Source: Karalla daura (Eukaryota > Chordata > Actinopteri > Chaetodontiformes > Leiognathidae). From it: a stretch of DNA of 64,000 nt. The position numbers and the translations under genes were made by a program. Each line of letters begins with the position of its first letter. The first letter of the stretch is position 1. This document shows, piece by piece, positions 1 through 11,698 of the stretch. Under the pieces are notes generated by a model. The model searched no databases and had not been told where the DNA came from. It saw only the letters and a program-made list of their open reading frames with translations. The stretch is taken from NCBI GenBank assembly GCA_029224185.1, contig CM055205.1:10286541-10350540 (forward strand). The letters are read 5' to 3'.

Positions 1-3000
1 TATGGTTTATGTGTTTCTCTCTGTTCATTTATACACTTTGCGTGCGCGTGTTTTGTCGTGCGCGCGCACGTGCACGCGCCAGCTCTTGGCAGGAGATGCA
101 GCACGCACACTGATGATGGAGATCATTAGGAATTTCCTGCAGCTGGGGAGGTGCTGGGGCTTTTTTTTCTTTCTTGGAGGGAGGGGGTGCAGGACGGGTG
201 GGATGTGTGTGGGTGAGAGAGAGAGGAGAGGTCAGTGTGAAGGAGAGCGTGAGTGGGAGGTAAGGTGAGCGTCTGTGTGTAAGTGTGTCAGTCGGGCTGT
301 CTCCGTTTGACAGACATGCGTGTGTGTGTGTGCGTGCGTGTGTGTGTGCGTGTGTGTGTGTTGAGCCGCAGCACGCAAAAGCCCAGAGTTCAGATCTGTT
401 TTTGAGGGCTGTTGCTGCTAATATGTGTGCAAGCACGTCAGCCTCTGTAGTACAATATGCACGGGTAACATTCCTCGTACCATTTGGTGCACACGCACAC
501 ACACACACACATACACACACCTCAAGCTCTAAAAACCCCAGATCTGTTGATTGGAAGGGTTTGACTTTAAGCTGTTCTGTGTTCCTGCCTGTTGGGCTAC
601 AATGCACTGCAGTCAAAGCCAGACCTTATACCTTAAAAGTTTGCAGACTATTGAGTAAATATTGAAAACTTTTCTCCCAAAGTGAGAATAAAAATATAGC
701 CTTTAAATCCAACATGTCCGCCTATCAGCGAGAGATGCTCTCTGGGCTCTGTTGTGCTCATGTTAAATGAAGGCTCTCGAGCTCTGCCGTTGCTGCCGAA
801 GTTGAATAAAGTTTGTTTCTTTTATCCCCCAGCTGCTGTAAGATCACATCAATATGCATTAGAAATACATTTCTGTCTACTTTTTTTTCAAACTCACACT
901 GGTAGGCCTGTGATTCAGGCTCAAGTGTTTGATTTGATTGATTGATTTACAGTTCACTGGCAGCTTTAAAGTCTAATTTTCCGGAATGCGCGATGTGTCA
1001 TTGACAAAGTCAGATGCACGTTCATCTCGGAGTACACGCTGGGAAGACCTCGGGGATGACTTGAGAACAGTTAGTCATGGAGATGTCTAACAGTTTTGTT
1101 GATTGTCTTTTGCATCTTGTTTTTGTGTGTGTCTCTAGTGATGGATGATGTTGTTTTTGTGGAGTCGAGTGTTGTCGTGTGTTGCATGCAGGTTTGAGTC
1201 CACCGGAGCTCTGAGCCGGGGTTGCACCGGGGGTGAGGTGGCGAGGAGGGACCAGAGGCTTGATGACAACTGAGTTCCTGCACTCTTGCCTCTGCGGACC
1301 CCCACCTCCCACCTCCCACCCCCCACCTGGCCTCGCACAACCCTCTCCCCATCCCCCCCCCCCCCGTCCTCCTCTGTTTTATCCCCCCTTCTTCTTATCT
1401 GTCTAAACCTCTCTGTGGAGCCCCCCTCTCCTCCTCCCCCCTCCACCTCTGTCTCACTACCTCTCTCTCTCCCTTTCTCTCTCCCCTCCATGTCCCCCTC
1501 CCTTACACCCCCCCCCCCCCATGCTGTTTCGGTGCTGCTGCCTGTCTCTTAGCAACAACTGCACACCCGTTGGAGCTCAGTGAGTGCTTTTTTAACACAC
1601 CCAGGAAGACACACTCATACGCATGCACACTGACAGACACACACACACGCACACGCACACACACACACAAGCGTGCACAGGAACACACACACACATACAC
1701 ATACGCAGGGTCTAGTTCCTCATTGAGGGTTGCTGCTGGCAGGCCTGTGAGTCTGCAAGCCTTTGTGGCAGTGAGATAGATGGGAAGAGAATAGATATGC
1801 TGTACAGCTACCATGCACTCTCAGACTATGCACAACAGGGCAGCGGCCCAAACTGGAAAATGACAGCTTCTCGTCCCTAATTTCACACTGGCGCGTGTGC
1901 ACCTACGCTCCGTGATGCCATTCCTGTGAGCGCACAGCAGCACCCAAAACTTTCATGTGCAGGGGTGGGGAGGTGGGGGCTGAGGGGGCTGAGGGGGGGG
2001 GGGGGCAATGTAGGAGATCAAACATCCTCCAAAGAAAATCATGCGTTCGGGGCGCCGCTCTTTGTGAGACATATTCAACAGATCGTCATGTGAGAGCGGT
2101 GCACACTGGCGGCTGTTTTCAGAGACAATACTACACCAGTGTGCCATGCACAGCCCCAGAGCCATTCACAGCAAAATGCACCATTCGCTATGTACGATGG
2201 TGAATATATTGGAATGGCGGCTGATGGATGCCGGGAGTATTTGCTTAAACAATGAATCATGGTGGGGAGCTTTTGATTGGCTGGCATCTAAGCCCTGTCA
2301 GAATGCCCCCCGCCGAGCACAGTAGAGGGATATTTGCATGTGTGTCTTTGTTTTGTGCATGATCGTGCATAACTGTGTGTGCGAACGTGCGCGTCTGTGT
2401 GTGCGTGACATGTATGTCTTTATGTGCAAATCGATGTGTGAGTGAGTGGGTGGATGAAGCTGTGGGGGCATATTTGAATGTGTCTTTGTGTGTTGGTATG
2501 TGTCGCTGCGTGTGTGTGTGTGTGTCTGAGTGTGGCAGTGCATGTGTGTGTGCGGATGCATGTGTAAGCACATGTGCAACAGTGTTTAATTAAAGCATGT
2601 GTTCTTCTCCTTCTCTCACACGCCGGTCAGATGGAGCCTTAATTAATGAATGCTGTTAATTAGAGGAGAGAGAAAGTGAGAATGGAGGAGAAATGGGGGA
2701 GAGAGAGGCAGGGAGACAGTGCTGGGCACAGGAGGGAGTGGGTGAGAGGGTTAAAGAAACTATGTGTTTTGTGTGCGTGTGTGTGTGTGTGTTCATCTCC
2801 ATGTGTGTGTGTCCCAGTTGTGTCATTCCTCAGAGCAGCATTGAGGTTGGTCTGCTCCATGTGTGCAGCCCCAAACTCTGCTCCAGCAAAAACTCTTGCA
2901 CGCCTCCTCCTTCTCTTCCTCCTCTCACCTCCTTTAACTTTTCTCCCTCCCTCTTGAATCTGTCTGCCTCTGTCTGTCCCTCCACTTGCCATCCCTAACC

Positions 3001-4608
3001 TGTCTCGATCACATCTTTCACCTCCCTGTACTTCCCCCTGTCTCTCGCCCTCTCTCATACTTCTCTCGCCCGTTCTCTCACACTCACTGGAGTGTCTTTC
3101 ACCCCCTCCCCTCCCTGTCCTTCTCCCTCCCTCTCTCCCTCTCTCTCCTTCCTTCCCTCCCTCCCTCCTAATCAGAGCCATATGTTGGAGAGGGAGGCAG
3201 GGAGATTTTGAGGATGGTCAGGATTGTGTTGGATGGAGAGAGTGTGGTACGGCGCTGGAGCCAGTCGTGCGCATGTATGCGTGGAGGAGTGGCACGCGTG
3301 CTCGTATTTGTGTTTGGATGTCTGCATGCATGCAGTCACGTGTGGGTCTGTCAGCACGTGTGGTCCAGATCTGGTGAGACTGGCGTCTGCTCTGGCTCTC
3401 TGCACTTCCAGTCCTCCTCTGCTCTGGCTCCTTCTCTAATCCCTCCATCGCTCCTGTCTTTCTGTCACCTTCATCTCTCCATCCTCTTAACACCTCTCTA
3501 TTCATCACCCCTCTGCTTCCCCCTTGTGGCTGTGATTATTCACACATTCTCATTCTTGTTGCACCCTCCAAGTCTAGTGCATTGTAATGCATTTGAATAG
3601 TTTTGGTGAAATGTGGTTTGCAGTGTGACAGTGTGAGAGCGAGCGCGTGATCACCGCCACTGTGACTAGTTGATTAAAATTTACGGGGCTGTGGCAACGT
3701 TTAAATCCACTGTCTCAGATGATGTGGCGCGCGTCTTGTCGTGATGCAGTCGTGATTGACGGCATGTGTCCGAGCGAGGACGCTGAACGTTCAGCCGACC
3801 GGAGGATGTGGCACTGCCTCACATGTGCACCTGCAGTCTGCCGATGAAATACAAACTACAAATAGAGTTCAGAATTTATACTGCAAGTCATCTTCTAAAA
3901 TAATTGCGTCTGGTGTGAGATGGTGCAGCCCTCACCAAAATACTGATTCTAGTCTGGTCTGATGCGCGCTGTGACATCATGTACTAATCTCGTATTCTCT
4001 TTTTCTCTCTGCTCCACCCTCCTCTACGCTCCCTTCTTTTTCTCCCACCTTCTTGAACTCTCTGTCCCTTCTTCTGTCTGTCCGTCTGTCTGGCTCTCTT
4101 TCTCCTGCTTTCTCTCACTCTAGCAACCATGGGCAAAAGACAGGAGCAGAGGGGAGAGAGAGAAGTATGTGAGCTCTCCACTGCAGTATTGATGACCCAA
4201 TGATCCCCTGCAGAACAGAGCCAGTCAGGCAGACAGAGTGAGGCTCAACTCAGAATCGAAATCAGAATCAGCACCACAGCCTTTTGGTAAAAGCAACCAA
4301 TTGAGCAGGATATGAATGGTAAATGTAATCTAATGTTGTATTGCTGCTGTGTGGGTGGCACAGTTAATAGAGTGGAGTGCATTACGGATTAGGTTTATGG
4401 CCCATTGCCAAAAATGTTGACAATTCTATCACAAAACTGCAATTTCATCTGTGCGGCAAACATCTGATTTTTATGTAGTGTTTGTCGCTCTGCGATGATG
4501 AAAATATTTAGAAGACTTCAGATTAAATATGTTAAATGCAACAAGATGTTGATACATTTGCAGACAGTAGCTTGCAGCTGATCGTTATGCTTTTATTTCT
4601 TTCTGTAG
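1..4608. other. AHDC1 upstream region, low-complexity, no gene recognised
   Basis: I see no conserved coding sequence here. The stretch is dominated by (TG)n/(CA)n runs (about 318-361, 497-519, 1637-1700, 2507-2570, 2773-2812) and long pyrimidine-rich tracts (1290-1550, 2890-3170, 3990-4110). The open frames over these tracts translate to His/Thr or Ser/Pro/Leu repeats and are not credible genes. By position it is the 5' flank and 5' UTR intron of AHDC1. One possible 41-nt untranslated exon (4124-4164) is listed separately. Confidence 0.6.
4124..4164 (+). other. Candidate 5' UTR exon of AHDC1 carrying an upstream ATG
   Basis: A pyrimidine tract ending in TAG at 4121-4123 is followed by 41 nt and then a good donor (GTATGTGAG at 4165). 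The exon has an ATG at 4129 in a strong context (CAACCATGG). Spliced to the acceptor at 4609, this ATG would read 12 codons here plus 40 more and stop at TGA 4729-4731, directly before the AHDC1 start. The splice signals are seen; use of the exon is inferred. Confidence 0.25.
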
Positions 4609-4731
4609 GTCCTTGAATCTTCTTGCCAGCTGTTGGACAGAGATAGCTTCAGCGGAGAAACACTGACTGTCACACAGCAGAGAGCACCACCCTCTTTTTC
4701 CTCTCTCAGTACCAGCGAGACTGTTCACTGA

Positions 4732-7700
4732 ATGAGTGGCCTGTCAGATCACCTACATTCAAGCCAAACTGGGGCTCCAGTGGGCTGCAGTGCAACTCAG
4801 GCTGAAGGGAAAGCGTGCGCCGGGGGCCTGGAGGAGCTGGGAGGACCTGAGCTCTGGACCCGGGAGCTCGGCCTCCAGGAGGGGTCCCAGGATCCCTCTA
4901 ACGATGGACTGGTCCTGCTGACTCCCGAGCACTTTCCTCCTTCCTCTCCCTCCGCCCTGGCTAACGGTCTCCACCTGCAGAGAAGGCTGGGGCACAGCAG
5001 CTGCCGGCGGAGGCAGACCAACACACATACTGAGACGCAGACCTTCGCAGAGGCACTGAGAAACATGCAGACGCACATAGACCCGGATGTGCACGCGGAA
5101 GCCGTATCACACACGGTCATGGACAATTGTGGACACATGGATATCAATGCACATACGGGTTCTGTAGCATCAGAATGCTCCAGAACTCTTGCACCAGAGG
5201 CCATACACACAACCTCACCTCAACCCCTGCCCTTGGCGCTCGGCAATCATCCCGCCTCCACCAATCAGCTGGCAGCCCCTGTCCTCACTGCAGAGACAGA
5301 CATGCCCTCCACCTTTTGTCCAGTCCCTGCTGGTCCCAACCCAACCAGTGACTCCTCCTCTCTTCCCGTGGAGGCAGAGAAGAAGTACGCACTGCGCAGC
5401 TCTGGGCGTCCCCGCTTCCCATGCCACCTACGCAAATCCTCCCGCCTCCGCCGGAGCATAGAGGACGTAGAGAAGAGGGTGGGGAGGGAGCAGGGAGGTG
5501 TGGAGGATGAGGTGTTGGAGAAGATCTGGAAGGTTAAAGAAGAGGAAGTGGCTGTGAGCGAGAAAGTGGAGCAGCCCTCTGTAGAGGCTGTTCTCCCCCC
5601 GATCCCCTGTCCCGCAGATGTTCCTCTTGCCCTAACTGTACCCAAACCTGTCCCTAAAGCTGCACCTAAACCTGGACCGAGAATTGGGCATAGACCTGGA
5701 CCTAAATCCAGGTCTCGGCCTGCACCAAAGTCTGTCCACAGAGCAGCTCCCAAAAGTGTCATGAAAAAGCGTCAGGCAGCTCAGTGTGCAGCTCAGCGGG
5801 CTCATCTCTCTTTTGTAAACCAATCCGCCATCCCCGCCCCTATGCTGACTGTGAAGGAGGAGCCTGTTTCAGAGTTGGGGACATCATCCAATAACCGGAG
5901 ACGTGGACGTTTTGTCGGCGTAAGTTAATTCATAATCACCATAATTTTTTCGCCTCTTGTGCAATGTCATGTCATGAACTGAAATGTTTTATGTTTAATT
6001 GTATGTTGGCTGGTTACTGCTTTACAGGTGAGGAAGATTGTTGTGAAGGTGGCCCGCATTCCCATCAGCCTTAGCCGCCGGCAGAAGAGCTACAAGATCT
6101 CCAATTTGGAGACAGTCACAGGGACGGAGAAAGGCCACGATGGTGGCTTGGAGGGCTCGGAGGTGGTTAGAGAGCCGACGGCACTTCTCCGCATGAAGAA
6201 CAATGGAAAGAGTGTTATGGTGATGTTCCCTCCCGGAGAACTCCCTGTTATTCTCAAACGCAGGCGGGGACGGCCACCAAAACAGGCTCTGCCGGGAATA
6301 CCGGGGGAGCCGCAGAATGCCAGCAACGCAGGAGGTAATGGAGATCAGCCCAAGAAGCCCCAGAGGCGGCGTCGGACTAAGCTCCCTTGCCCTTATCCTT
6401 CCTATGTTAATGACACTAATGACGTGAAAACAGAATATGGTGATGTTCTGTCCAAGCTGGCTTTTTTAAACCGCCAGCCCCCTGCAACCGGCCGCAGCTC
6501 CCCCCCTCGCTGCTGGACACCCAGTGAGCCAGAAAGCTTTCATACCCCCCTGGAAAACCCTGGAATATCCACCCTGCTCCACCGCCTCACTGGGTTCAGA
6601 CGGCCCCGAGGTGGCAGGGGAGGGGGAGGGGGAAGGGGAGGAGGTGCAGCAGGGGGGGTCGGTGGCAGTGAGCGCAATAAGAGCACCTTCAGTGACTTCT
6701 TTGAATCCATTGGCAAGAAGCGGAAACCCGGCCCCCTGACTGAGCATGGATTACCCAGGAAAAGGGGGAAGGGTGTGGGTGGGGTTGGCAGGGGAGGGGG
6801 TGTGGTAGGAACTGAGCCTGGGGGGGAGAAAGTAGTCAAGAGGAGACGTATGAGAAAAAATGGAGCATTGAAAGGGGAAGTGTCCATGGGACAGGACTGG
6901 CCCAATGGGGCAGGTGGCTGGGGCGAGGAGGGGTGCATGGACAAAGAGAGAGGTTTAGGCGGGTATCAGCTCTGTGGATCTCCCCGAGGTGCCTTCGCCT
7001 CCTGTGAGGTCGGAAGGGGAAGCGCCTACAGCAGTCCGGGGGGAAGCAGGGTGGTGGGTCCAGGTGGGGAGGACTCACAAGGCCTGTTCGCTGGGTATTT
7101 CCGCTCACTCCTTGACTCGGACGATTCCTCAGACTTGCTGGACATGTCCTCTTCACAGTCTGACCAACGCAAAGCTTCGTCCACCCCCGGCTACGAGCCA
7201 TCTAGTCCAGCCACAGGTCACAGCTGGTCCCCGGCGTTCCCCAAGTGGAGCACCAAGGGAGCAGGCTCTGGGGAGGCCTCAGCTCAGACACACTGCTCTC
7301 CTGCCAGACCTCCTTACAGCTACGGCAGCTTGGCCCAAACATCACCCACAACTTCGACCTATCCCAAATCCACTCCTCCAACTCTCTCACACTCTCCAAG
7401 CTCTCCCCACCCTGCCTCCTATGGCCACTACTCCTCTGGTTACTCCTCCTCTTCTCCTGCTGTGCCCCAGAGATCCTCAGACTGCAGCTTTGCATATGGA
7501 TCAAAGGCCAACGCCCTGGGTCAGATGGGTTACTCCAACTACCAGGCAGCAGTCAAGCGCGGCTATGGCGGATACCCAGCGGGTCACTCGTCCCTGCTTC
7601 GGGGCGAGTCGACAGGACCTACATCACCAGGGGGGTTCATGTCTGTGGCCAAAAGTAGCCCCTTCAGCTCGTCCTCCTCTCCAGAGGGTTTTAAGCAGTA

Positions 7701-9883
7701 CAGCTCCAGTCAGTGGAGCTACAGGTAACTAACTTGTGGCTGAAAATAGTACAGTGAATTCAAGATGTCTCTGATACCTCTCTTTTATGCAAAGATTGAC
7801 TTGTATGGGGTGTTCTGTTGTGAATAGGTGATTAAATGTAACTAAAAAGAGAAGTACACACTGATAAAAGTCTGACCACCGTGGGAGCAGAATTATATAA
7901 ATGCTTCACCTCAGCACATCATTTTTAGTTTTGCCATGTCCACCATCTGCTAATTAACAGTCAATACCTGACATTCGTTAACTCAGGGCTAAAACGTGCA
8001 CAGCATTCATCCTGCTTAGAAAAAAACACCAAAGGCCAAAGAAATTGTATTGAAGTATTTGACACACACACGTCGCTCAAATGCCTTTTTAACGTTTTAT
8101 AATGCGCACTGCTATGTTTGTGTTTTCTTCTTCTAGACAAGGCTTTGGTGGCTGGCCTACAGACAGCTTTGGGCATCAATATCATGGTTACAGTGAATAT
8201 GGCTCCAACGAGTCCAAAGACATCTTGGATATCTCTAACTACACCCCCCAGAAGGCCAAACGACAACCTTTTCCCGAAAGTCTATCAGAGTCCTCCTCTG
8301 ACTCCTCACATCTCGGCTGTGCAGCCACTGGCAGTGGACCAAGCTCTGCAGGTGGCACATACAAACAGAGTGAGACAGCGTCTGTCAGTGCAGAGGGTGG
8401 TCAGTCCAGTCTGTCCAGCCTGGAAAAGTTGATGATGGACTGGCATGAGAGCGCCTCAGGGCCCTCGTACAACTGGAGCCAAAATGTCCTCTTCCAGGGG
8501 GGTGGAACCAGCAAACCTGGCCGAGGCCGCAGGAAACGGACTGAACCACAATTAGAAAAAGAAGGGGGTTCTGCTTTACACTCCGATTCTCCGTCCAGCC
8601 CCTCCCCAACACCTACTCCTGGACCTAAGCGGGGAGGGGTTGGAGGACGGGGCAGAGGCTCTAGAGGAGGCAGAGGGGGTCTGTCTCCGTGTCAGAGGGA
8701 TCGGCCCTCGGGGGCCAAAGGCAGAGGCAAGGCTGCCTCTGTGTCTGGAGCGGGAGGGGCAGTGACTGCAGGAGGTCCGGAGGGGTCTGGGCTGTTCCAG
8801 GAGGGGCTGGACTATTACAGTGGAGACAGTAGTAGCCTCTCTCCCCTGGCCACTCCCAATCCTGCACCACCGTCCAGCTACCTCCAGGACCCCTGTGAGT
8901 ACCCTTCCCCCTACTCTGCCCACCCCTCCACACCCTCCTCCGAGGAGCGCTACCCAGCCTTGTACCCTGGGGAGTCTTCCTCTTCCCTCTCACCCAGTGT
9001 CTCATCTCCCCCTTATCCTCCTAAACCCACCCCCCCTCCGCCCCAGGCTTACCACCCCGTACCCACCAGGACCTTCTCCCCCTCCTGCTCTCCCTCACCC
9101 CGGGTCACGCCCCACTGTGGCACTGCACTGAGTCCCTCACACCGCCCGCCTCCAAAAGACCCACAGTTCTCACAGTATGACTCCCCCAGCTACTGCAGCT
9201 CCCCTTACTGGTACGGACAGACGTCACACAGCAGCAGCCCCAGCCCACACTCACACAGCGCGCACACAAACACAGCCGTGCACACACACAGCAACCCACA
9301 CACGAGCCCTCACGCAAACACACACGCCAGTCCGCTCACCGGCCCAAATGCCAACACACACACGCACATGAACCCGAGTCCCCTAGACACACACCATCAC
9401 AGTACGCAGTCCCACGCAAATCTGAGCTCGCACACCAACACCCATCCCACCTCACACCTCCAGAGCAACCCCCTCTCCCACTCCAACCCACACACCAACA
9501 ATCAGCCGCACCACACCAACCCCAACTCTCACCTCCCCTCCCATACGCACTCCAACCCGAGCCCCAGCCTCCACTCCCACTCAACACCTGTGCTTTATGA
9601 GGATTGCAGCCCTCCTTCGACTGTGCCCCCCCACAAGCGGGATCTGGCCTCCCACGCTATGAGCACAGGCCACCGCCAGGGCCCCCTGCCCCACTCTCCA
9701 TACCCCAAACCTCCCCTGGACTCCTCGCCCCATCAGGAGGACACTAGTGGCTTCTCTTTGTCCCACCAGTCCTACCAGGGCATGGGACACCGCTACCCCT
9801 CCCAGGCGGCTCAGGGGGGCGGGGTGCTGTGCCAGCTCCTGGACCCAGCCAACGATGACAGCTTCAGCGTCACCAGCCTGTAA
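4732..9883 (+). CDS. ahdc1: AHDC1 (AT-hook DNA-binding motif-containing protein 1, Gibbin)
   Basis: Three coding exons, 4732-5919, 6028-7724 and 8137-9883, join in frame (phases 0 and 2) to about 1543 residues; human AHDC1 has about 1603. An acceptor at 4607-4608 opens the first exon, and an in-frame TGA touches the ATG, fixing the start. Recognisable AHDC1 blocks are the KYALR segment (~residue 218), VRKIVVKVARIP (~397), MKNNG, an AT-hook core RRGRPPK (~474-480), RCWTPSEPES, FFESIGKKRK, the Ser/Asp-rich FRSLLDSDDSSDLLD, ILDISNYTPQK (~989), SSLEKLMMDW and the terminal SFSVTSL. The family is a nuclear chromatin-associated regulator; truncations in human cause Xia-Gibbs syndrome. A His/Asn/Thr/Ser tract (~1326-1445) is unusual. 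The conserved N-terminal part of human AHDC1 is not evident. Fish may carry a second copy, so paralogy is unresolved. Confidence 0.93.
9229..9585 (+). repeat. CA-rich repeat within AHDC1 coding exon 3 (His/Asn/Thr/Ser tract)
   Basis: About 360 bases of the third AHDC1 exon are an imperfect (CA)n-like sequence read in frame as repeating His, Thr, Asn, Ser and Pro (units such as HTNTH, SHTNTH, HSNPH). The reading frame stays open throughout and conserved AHDC1 sequence resumes after it. Confidence 0.85.
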
Positions 9884-10562
9884 CAGCAGGTGAGTTTATT
9901 CCACGCTCATGCAAGAACAGTGAGGAGCACCACTGGGATGATCAGGCTTTGTGTTTGTGGAAGCAGCTAATTAATTGATATTTTAAAATGGGCGATGAAG
10001 GAAAAAAAAGACAGACATGAAAGAATGAATGTATAAATAGATAAACCAATGTGTAAAACTGTTTAGTACTTGGAGTTTAATTGGACAGTGAAGCACTGTT
10101 AGTGGTTATTATTAAATAAAACATTGATATGGGCATTTAGAGTGGTTTATTTGTGTCATATCTAATTGGTCAGGGAAGGACTGGTTGAATAACTATTCTA
10201 TTGGTGTAATATTATTATATATCCTTGTTTGTTTGACTTGCTAATTTAAGGGAATTTATGGGCGGATTGGAATGTGAGCTCTGGCAGCAAGTGTCTCAAA
10301 ACATCAAGTTTTAAAGCAGAAATACAAATGGGTAAATCAATGTACTGTAGTACAGCAGCACTGACACCACATAGCATCACTATCATATTAATTTTAGCAT
10401 CAAATCAAGTGACTGCAAAATGTCTTTCTCTAAACTGTTTATAAAGAGTCTCAAGGTTTGGTTCATTCAATCAGTTCAATTTGCCTTTTATTTTATCATA
10501 GTATCACATTAACATTTTCCAATTCACCTCTCACTCTCTTCTCTGTCTGTTTTTTCTTTCAG
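9884..10562 (+). other. AHDC1 3' UTR intron
   Basis: Eight bases after the TAA (9881-9883) there is a strong donor, CAG|GTGAGT at 9892, and a pyrimidine-rich acceptor TTTCTTTCAG ends at 10562. The junction lies far less than 50 nt beyond the stop, so it should not trigger nonsense-mediated decay. I recall human AHDC1 also having a separate 3' UTR exon. Confidence 0.6.
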
Positions 10563-11660
10563 GTGCATTCAATCCAAGCTTTTACAGATTTGCAAACATT
10601 TTTTTTCTTTTTTTGGTATGGAGACTTCTTTGTGAGAGACTGTGAAATGATGGGTGAGAATTTAGCTGCCAGCTTTGGACAGTAAAGCTTTAATTCTCCA
10701 GCACTGACAATCAAGATCAACCGCAACATAAACGCCCAAGCATGCACACACATTAATACACACACATGCACACAGACACACACACGCACACACACACACG
10801 CACACACACACACACACAGACACGCATGCAGATGAATTCACTACCTAAACATGAACACATAAAACCATACATGTGTACACCCACCCCACATTCTATGCTG
10901 GAATGAGGGACTGGCCAAGAGGGGCTGACAGATGAATGCCAGACGCTGACGGACAGAGACAAACCTATTTCTTCACCTCTTTGAGTCCCGCTGTGACTTC
11001 TGGTTCCGTTTCCGAGAAGTTTGTATCTCACCAAATCTATGTGGTCCTGTTCTGTACATCTGCAATATAGATAAGCTAGGATCACACCTCTCTCTCTCTC
11101 TTTTTCTGTGTTTGTTCCTCTTTTTCTCTCTCAACCTGCCCTCCTCTGCTAAACCAGCAACTGTGGTCTGCACTTGACCCACACTGTACCTGCATTTCTG
11201 TCTTGTGCCCGAACCTGAAACGCATCTGAGCCCAAATCAACTTTTTAAATACCATGAGCCTAGCAAATGTCCCGCTCTGTGCACTCCTTGTGTTGTGTAC
11301 CATAAGAGAAAAGTGGACTAAACCAGTTTCTGCTCTTGAAATACCAGCATCTGTACATACGACTCCAGCTCCAAGCCAGGGGCCCCCCTCTTCACTCTGA
11401 AGGTCCGCCATCAACATGCCCTCCTCAGCGCTCTGCCATGGTTTCTCTGCACTGGGGGGGTGAGGATTGCAGCATGGAGACCCAACATCCTGTGTTTTGC
11501 TGTTTTAACTACAAGGGAAAGAGACATTGAAATCACACAACGGCCCCAAAGAGACTCTTGTTTTCTGTGCGCAATTGTGAGCCAGAGAAGGGTGTGTTTG
11601 CGTGACTGCAGAAATGCATGTATTTGTGTGTATGTGTGCAGTTCTGTGTGTGTGTATGAA

Positions 11661-11698
<38 letters not shown>

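Noticed and set aside
29..616. A 195-codon minus-strand frame near the window start
   Set aside because: Consists of CA/TG-repeat translations (His-Thr and Cys-Val runs) and unconserved sequence.
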